From Sulfuritalea sp. (GTDB lineage Bacteria > Pseudomonadota > Gammaproteobacteria > Burkholderiales > Rhodocyclaceae), in NCBI GenBank assembly GCA_016710465.1, contig JADJVS010000014.1, positions 1,364,001 to 1,428,000 on the forward strand: a stretch of 64,000 bases of DNA, in the 5' to 3' direction. The notes below the pieces were generated by a model that ran no database searches, had not been told where the DNA came from, and saw only the letters and a program-made list of their open reading frames with translations. This document shows, in pieces, positions 60,416 through 64,000 of the stretch. Made by a program: the position numbers and the translations under genes. The first letter of the stretch is position 1, and each line of letters starts with the position of its first letter.

Positions 60416-62896
60416 ATGCAGAAGCCCGCCGCCCTGCCCGAACTCGACCATCCGGCGCTCGACGCCGACTCAATCCGGCGCTCGCTCTACAACCGCCTGA
60501 TCTACACCATCGGCAAGGACCCGATCACCGCCACCGACCGCGACTGGTTCCATGCCGCCGCCGCCGTGGTGCGCGAGCGCATGATCGAGCGCTGGATGGA
60601 GACCATGCGCAGCTACTACGTCGAGGATCGCAAGCGCATCTACTACCTGTCGATGGAGTTCCTCATGGGCCGCACCATGACCAACTCCATGCTCAACATG
60701 TGCGCCGAGAAGGAATTCCGCGACGCGCTGACCGCGCTGGCCGAGATGGGCCTGCGCCCGGAGAAGATCGCCGAGGTCGAGCCCGACGCGGCGCTGGGCA
60801 ACGGCGGCCTCGGCCGCCTGGCCGCCTGCTTCCTCGATTCGATGGCGACCATGGGCGTCGCCGGCTATGGCTATGGCATTCGCTACGAGTACGGCATGTT
60901 CCACCAGGGCATCGAGGAAGGCCAGCAGGTCGAGCATCCGGACAACTGGCTGCGCTACGGCAACCCCTGGGAGTTCCCGCGCCCCGAGGTGCTGTATCAG
61001 GTCAAGTTCCACGGCCGCGTGGTCGAGTTTGCCGACGAGCACGGCAAGAAAAGCCACCAGTGGGTCGAGACCGACGACGTCATGGCCATGGCCTACGATT
61101 ACCCGATTCCCGGCTACGACACCGGCACGGTGAACAACATGCGCCTGTGGGCGGCCAAGGCCAGCCGCGATTTCGACCTCAAGTATTTCAACGAGGGCAA
61201 TTACATCCGCGCCGTGGAGGACAAGAACGATTCGGAAAACCTTTCCAAGGTGCTCTATCCCGACGACACCACCGAGATGGGGCGCGAGCTGCGCCTGAAG
61301 CAGCAGTACTTCTTCGTCAGCGCCTCGCTGCAGGACATGCTCTACCGCTTCGACAAATCCGGCGTGGGCCTGGACAGCCTGCCGGACAAGGTGGCGATCC
61401 AGCTCAACGACACCCACCCCTCGATCGCCGTCGCCGAGCTGATGCGCATCCTGATCGATCAGCACCACTACGAATGGCCGCGCGCCTGGGACATCGTCAC
61501 CCGCAGCTTCAGCTACACCAACCACACGTTGATGCCCGAGGCGCTGGAAACCTGGCCAGTCGGCCTGTTCGAGCGCGTGCTGCCGCGCCACCTGCAGATC
61601 ATCTACGAGATCAACCACCGCTTCCTCAAGGACGTGATGCACCACTATCCGGCCGACCCGGCGATCTGGTCGCGCATGTCGCTGATCGATGAAAGCGCAG
61701 GCCGCCGCATCCGCATGGCCCACCTGGCCATCGTCGGCAGCCAAAAGGTGAATGGCGTGGCGGCGATCCACACGCAGTTGATGAAGCAGACCATCTTTGC
61801 CGACTTTGACCGCCTGTGGCCGGACAAGATCGTGAACATGACCAATGGTGTGACGCCCCGGCGCTGGCTGAACCAGGCCAACCCGGCGCTGGCCCACCTG
61901 ATCACGCGCCACGTCGGCCGCGGCTGGCTGAAGGACCTCGACCAGTTGCGCAGGCTAACGCCGCTGGCGGAGGATGCCGCCTTCCGCGAACACTTCGCCC
62001 GCGTAAAGCGCGACAACAAGGCGCGCCTGGCCCAGGTGATCAAGCAGCGGCTGAACATCGCGGTCGACCCCGGTTCGATCTTCGACGTGCAGATCAAGCG
62101 CATCCACGAATACAAGCGCCAGTTGCTCAACGTGCTGCATGTCGTCACGCTCTACAACCGGCTGCGCGCCGGGGCCGAGGCGACGCCGCGCACCGTGGTC
62201 TTCGGCGGCAAGGCCGCCCCCGGCTACCGCATGGCCAAGCTGATTATCCGCCTGATCAACGACGTCGCCGACGTGGTGAACAACGATCCCTTGATGCGCG
62301 ACCGCCTCAAGGTGGCCTTCATCCCCAACTACGATGTATCGAATGCCGAGATCATCATCCCGGCCGCCGATCTCTCGGAGCAGATATCCACCGCCGGCAC
62401 AGAGGCCTCGGGCACCGGCAACATGAAGCTGGCGCTGAATGGTGCGCTGACCATGGGCACCATGGACGGCGCCAACGTCGAAATCCACAACGAGGTCGGC
62501 GCGGAGAACATCTTCATCTTCGGCCTTACCACCGACGGCGTGGCCGAGCTGCGCGCCAGGGGCTACAACCCCTGGCGGTATTACGAAGGCAACCACGAGC
62601 TGAAGCAGGCGCTGGACATGATCCGCGACGGCTTCTTCTGCCCCGAAGAACGCGAGCGCTACCGCCCGGTGTTCGACAACCTCACGGCCAACGGCGACCA
62701 CTACCTGCTGCTCGCCGACTATGCCTCCTACATCGCCGCGCAGGATTCCGCCGGCGGTCTTTACCGCGACCAGGAGGCCTGGGTGCGCAAGGCGATCCTC
62801 AACGTCGCCGGTATGGGCAAGTTCTCGTCCGACCGCACCATCGGTGAGTACGCGCGGACGATCTGGAACGTCGAGGCGCGGCCGAGGCAGGCCTGA
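60416..62896 (+). CDS. glgP: Glycogen/alpha-glucan phosphorylase
   Basis: An 826-residue enzyme: YYLSMEFLMGRTMTNSMLN, DAALGNGGLGRLAACFLDSMATMG, VAIQLNDTHPSIAVAELMRIL, and the pyridoxal phosphate site EASGTGNMKLALNGALTMGTMDGANVEI with its lysine. It releases glucose 1-phosphate from glycogen. Length is normal. A GGGAG site precedes the ATG. It is not linked to other glg genes in this window. Confidence 0.98.
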   Translation: MQKPAALPELDHPALDADSIRRSLYNRLIYTIGKDPITATDRDWFHAAAAVVRERMIERWMETMRSYYVEDRKRIYYLSMEFLMGRTMTNSMLNMCAEKEFRDALTALAEMGLRPEKIAEVEPDAALGNGGLGRLAACFLDSMATMGVAGYGYGIRYEYGMFHQGIEEGQQVEHPDNWLRYGNPWEFPRPEVLYQVKFHGRVVEFADEHGKKSHQWVETDDVMAMAYDYPIPGYDTGTVNNMRLWAAKASRDFDLKYFNEGNYIRAVEDKNDSENLSKVLYPDDTTEMGRELRLKQQYFFVSASLQDMLYRFDKSGVGLDSLPDKVAIQLNDTHPSIAVAELMRILIDQHHYEWPRAWDIVTRSFSYTNHTLMPEALETWPVGLFERVLPRHLQIIYEINHRFLKDVMHHYPADPAIWSRMSLIDESAGRRIRMAHLAIVGSQKVNGVAAIHTQLMKQTIFADFDRLWPDKIVNMTNGVTPRRWLNQANPALAHLITRHVGRGWLKDLDQLRRLTPLAEDAAFREHFARVKRDNKARLAQVIKQRLNIAVDPGSIFDVQIKRIHEYKRQLLNVLHVVTLYNRLRAGAEATPRTVVFGGKAAPGYRMAKLIIRLINDVADVVNNDPLMRDRLKVAFIPNYDVSNAEIIIPAADLSEQISTAGTEASGTGNMKLALNGALTMGTMDGANVEIHNEVGAENIFIFGLTTDGVAELRARGYNPWRYYEGNHELKQALDMIRDGFFCPEERERYRPVFDNLTANGDHYLLLADYASYIAAQDSAGGLYRDQEAWVRKAILNVAGMGKFSSDRTIGEYARTIWNVEARPRQA

Positions 62897-62989
62897 CAGT
62901 CTGCGCTGGCGGCGACCCGAAGGTAGTGCAGAGCAAGGCGATTTAAGTGTTGACTCTTCCAGCCACTATCAAAGTGCTACCATTTACTC

Positions 62990-63211
62990 ATGATTGACTG
63001 GTCTTCCTGCCTTGATGTCGAGCGCGACCCTGACCGCGTGAGCGGTGCTTGGGTATTTCGCGGCACGCGGGTGCCCGTGGCGGCGCTGTTCGAAAATCTG
63101 GAAGAGGATGCGTCCCTTCACCAGTTCATCGAGTGGTTTCCAGGCGTCACTTTGTCGCAGGCGAGGAACGTGCTGGAGCACGCGGCCAAGTCAACCCTCC
63201 GGGCCGCCTAG
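62990..63211 (+). CDS. DUF433 antitoxin-like protein
   Basis: A 73-residue protein with the DUF433 pattern: CLDVERDPDRVSGAWVFRGTRVPVAALFENLEEDASLHQFIEWFPGVTLSQARNVLEHA. The winged HTH fold of DUF433 proteins acts as antitoxin to the PIN-like DUF5615 protein encoded next. The two genes are adjacent with no gap. TACCAT ends six bases before the ATG, so the message may be leaderless. Confidence 0.9.
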   Translation: MIDWSSCLDVERDPDRVSGAWVFRGTRVPVAALFENLEEDASLHQFIEWFPGVTLSQARNVLEHAAKSTLRAA

Positions 63212-63532
63212 GTGCGCGTGTTGTTCGACCAGGGAACCCCGGTTCCCCTGCGCAATGCCTTGCCCGGTCACGAAGTTTCCACCGCCTACGAGCTCGGCTG
63301 GTCCACGCTCAAGAACGGTGAGCTTCTGCGCATGGCCGAAGAGCGGGGATTCGAAGTACTCGTCACGACCGATACCAATCTGCGTTACCAGCAGGACCTT
63401 ACGCACCGGCGCATCGCCATCGTTGTACTTCTGACCACAAGCTGGCCGAGAATTCGTGGCGTGGTCGAGCGTGTTGCTGCGGCAGTGGATGCCGCTTCGG
63501 CCGGAACTTACGCCGAGATCACGATTCCGTGA
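63212..63532 (+). CDS. DUF5615 PIN-like toxin
   Basis: A 106-residue protein starting at GTG immediately behind the DUF433 stop: VLFDQGTPVPLRNALPGHEVSTAYELGW has the conserved Asp of the PIN-like fold, and LRMAEERGFEVLVTTDTNLRYQQDL holds the second acidic site (TTD). DUF433/DUF5615 pairs are a known toxin-antitoxin type. The toxin is probably an RNase (inference from the fold). Confidence 0.88.
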   Translation: MRVLFDQGTPVPLRNALPGHEVSTAYELGWSTLKNGELLRMAEERGFEVLVTTDTNLRYQQDLTHRRIAIVVLLTTSWPRIRGVVERVAAAVDAASAGTYAEITIP

Positions 63533-63557
63533 TTTAGCTTTCGGTATGGGGCCCGGC

Positions 63558-63600
63558 GGGCCAGTCGCGTCGTCGGCCCGGGTTCGCCGGCCTGCGGTAT
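63558..63600 (+). repeat. Short repeat shared with 9.87 and 54.46 kb
   Basis: GGGCCAGTCGCGTCGTCGGC followed by CCGGGTTCGCCGGCCTGCGG matches the first part of the segment at 9869 and 54463. This copy is short and solitary. Confidence 0.6.
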
Positions 63601-63627
63601 TCCCGCCCACACATCAGGAGTGTAGTC

Positions 63628-64000
63628 ATGCATCTCGATGGGTCTTGCCACTGTGGAAAGGTTCGTTTCTCCGTCGAAGCGGATTCCCCCGTTCCATTCA
63701 TGCGGTGCTACTGCTCGATCTGCCGCAAGACGGCCGGCGCGGGCGGCTTTGCCATCAACCTTGGCGGGCTGACCGCCTCGATGAAGGTCAAAGGCAAGCG
63801 CTTCCTGAAAATCTATCGCGCTCTAGTGCCGCACGGGTCAGGCAAGGGCAAGCACAGGAGTTCTGCTCGACGCTACTTCTGCGGCCACTGCGGGAGTGCC
63901 CTGTGGGTCTGGGATCCGACCTGGCCCGAGCTCGTTCATCCCCACGCCGGTGCCATCGATACCCCATTGCCGACCCCGCCGGACCACGTTCACTGCCTTG
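63628..64000 (+). CDS. GFA-family protein (zinc-binding, runs off the window)
   Basis: The 124 visible codons start MHLDGSCHCGKVRFSVEA and show the GFA/CENP-V zinc pattern: CHCG, MRCYCSICRKT (CxCxxC) and YFCGHCGSALWVWD (CxxC). GFA proteins were named after glutathione-dependent formaldehyde-activating enzyme, but most relatives lack proved activity. The C-terminus lies beyond the window. Confidence 0.88.
   Translation, partial: MHLDGSCHCGKVRFSVEADSPVPFMRCYCSICRKTAGAGGFAINLGGLTASMKVKGKRFLKIYRALVPHGSGKGKHRSSARRYFCGHCGSALWVWDPTWPELVHPHAGAIDTPLPTPPDHVHCL

Overview
The window reads as a GC-rich betaproteobacterial chromosome, most like the Rhodocyclales denitrifiers (inference from gene order and content; no database search was possible). 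Pointers are the uvrA / MFS / ssb block, an rsmI / yraN-diaA-dolP block, a gph-trpEGDC operon, a cytochrome cd1 nitrite reductase (nirS), NorQ/NorD, an NnrS-like protein, an NsrR-type regulator and a DsrC-like protein. Almost every base is used, and many genes overlap by ATGA or TGATG junctions.

Layout. 0-9.8 kb is housekeeping: uvrA (partial), a small cytochrome c, an MFS carrier, ssb, a TAXI binding protein, rfaE2, dolP, diaA, a HIRAN protein, yraN, rsmI, pyrC, a DUF3025 protein and the RNase P RNA. 9.8-15.2 kb is an accessory island with two IS630-family elements, a broken type I secretion ABC transporter, a small secreted-protein gene cut in two by one IS, and a REP-associated tyrosine transposase (RAYT) flanked by its repeats. 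15.2-23.8 kb holds a GntR/TerC/stress-protein group divergent from a TRAP operon (dctPQM, 2-hydroxyacid dehydrogenase, MFS, cbiX). 23.8-31.9 kb holds nirS, an unusual Crp/Fnr regulator fused to two NarX-type nitrate-sensor-like domains, and an RND pump with a DUF2892 protein. 32-36.7 kb is an envelope lipoprotein cluster (COG3014-like, YcfL, LpoB, a CsgG-like protein, an alpha/beta hydrolase). An IS1380 element touches the end of trpC. 38.3-43.2 kb is gph-trpL-trpEGDC with a tryptophan-rich leader peptide. 43.3-54.4 kb carries ctaA, moaC, a BepA-like protease and a nitrogen-oxide group: norQD, hemerythrin, ferredoxin reductase, NnrS-like, DUF2249, DUF59, nsrR, MarR and a DsrC-like protein. 54.6-57.7 kb has a truncated metalloprotease/VCBS protein and a second RAYT. 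The end holds htpG, a DNA glycosylase, glgP, a DUF433/DUF5615 toxin-antitoxin pair and a GFA-family gene.

The most unusual features are (1) the Crp-PilJ-PilJ regulator beside nirS, which has a perfect TTGAC-N4-GTCAA site in its promoter region; (2) several families of short palindromic repeats that sit in frame inside genes, including a 27-bp, 9-codon unit for which the window holds both an empty and an occupied site; (3) a trp leader peptide with three Trp codons; (4) a gene whose reading frame is restored exactly when an IS630 and one TA copy are removed; (5) stop codons of trpC and of one transposase that depend on IS ends or target-site bases.
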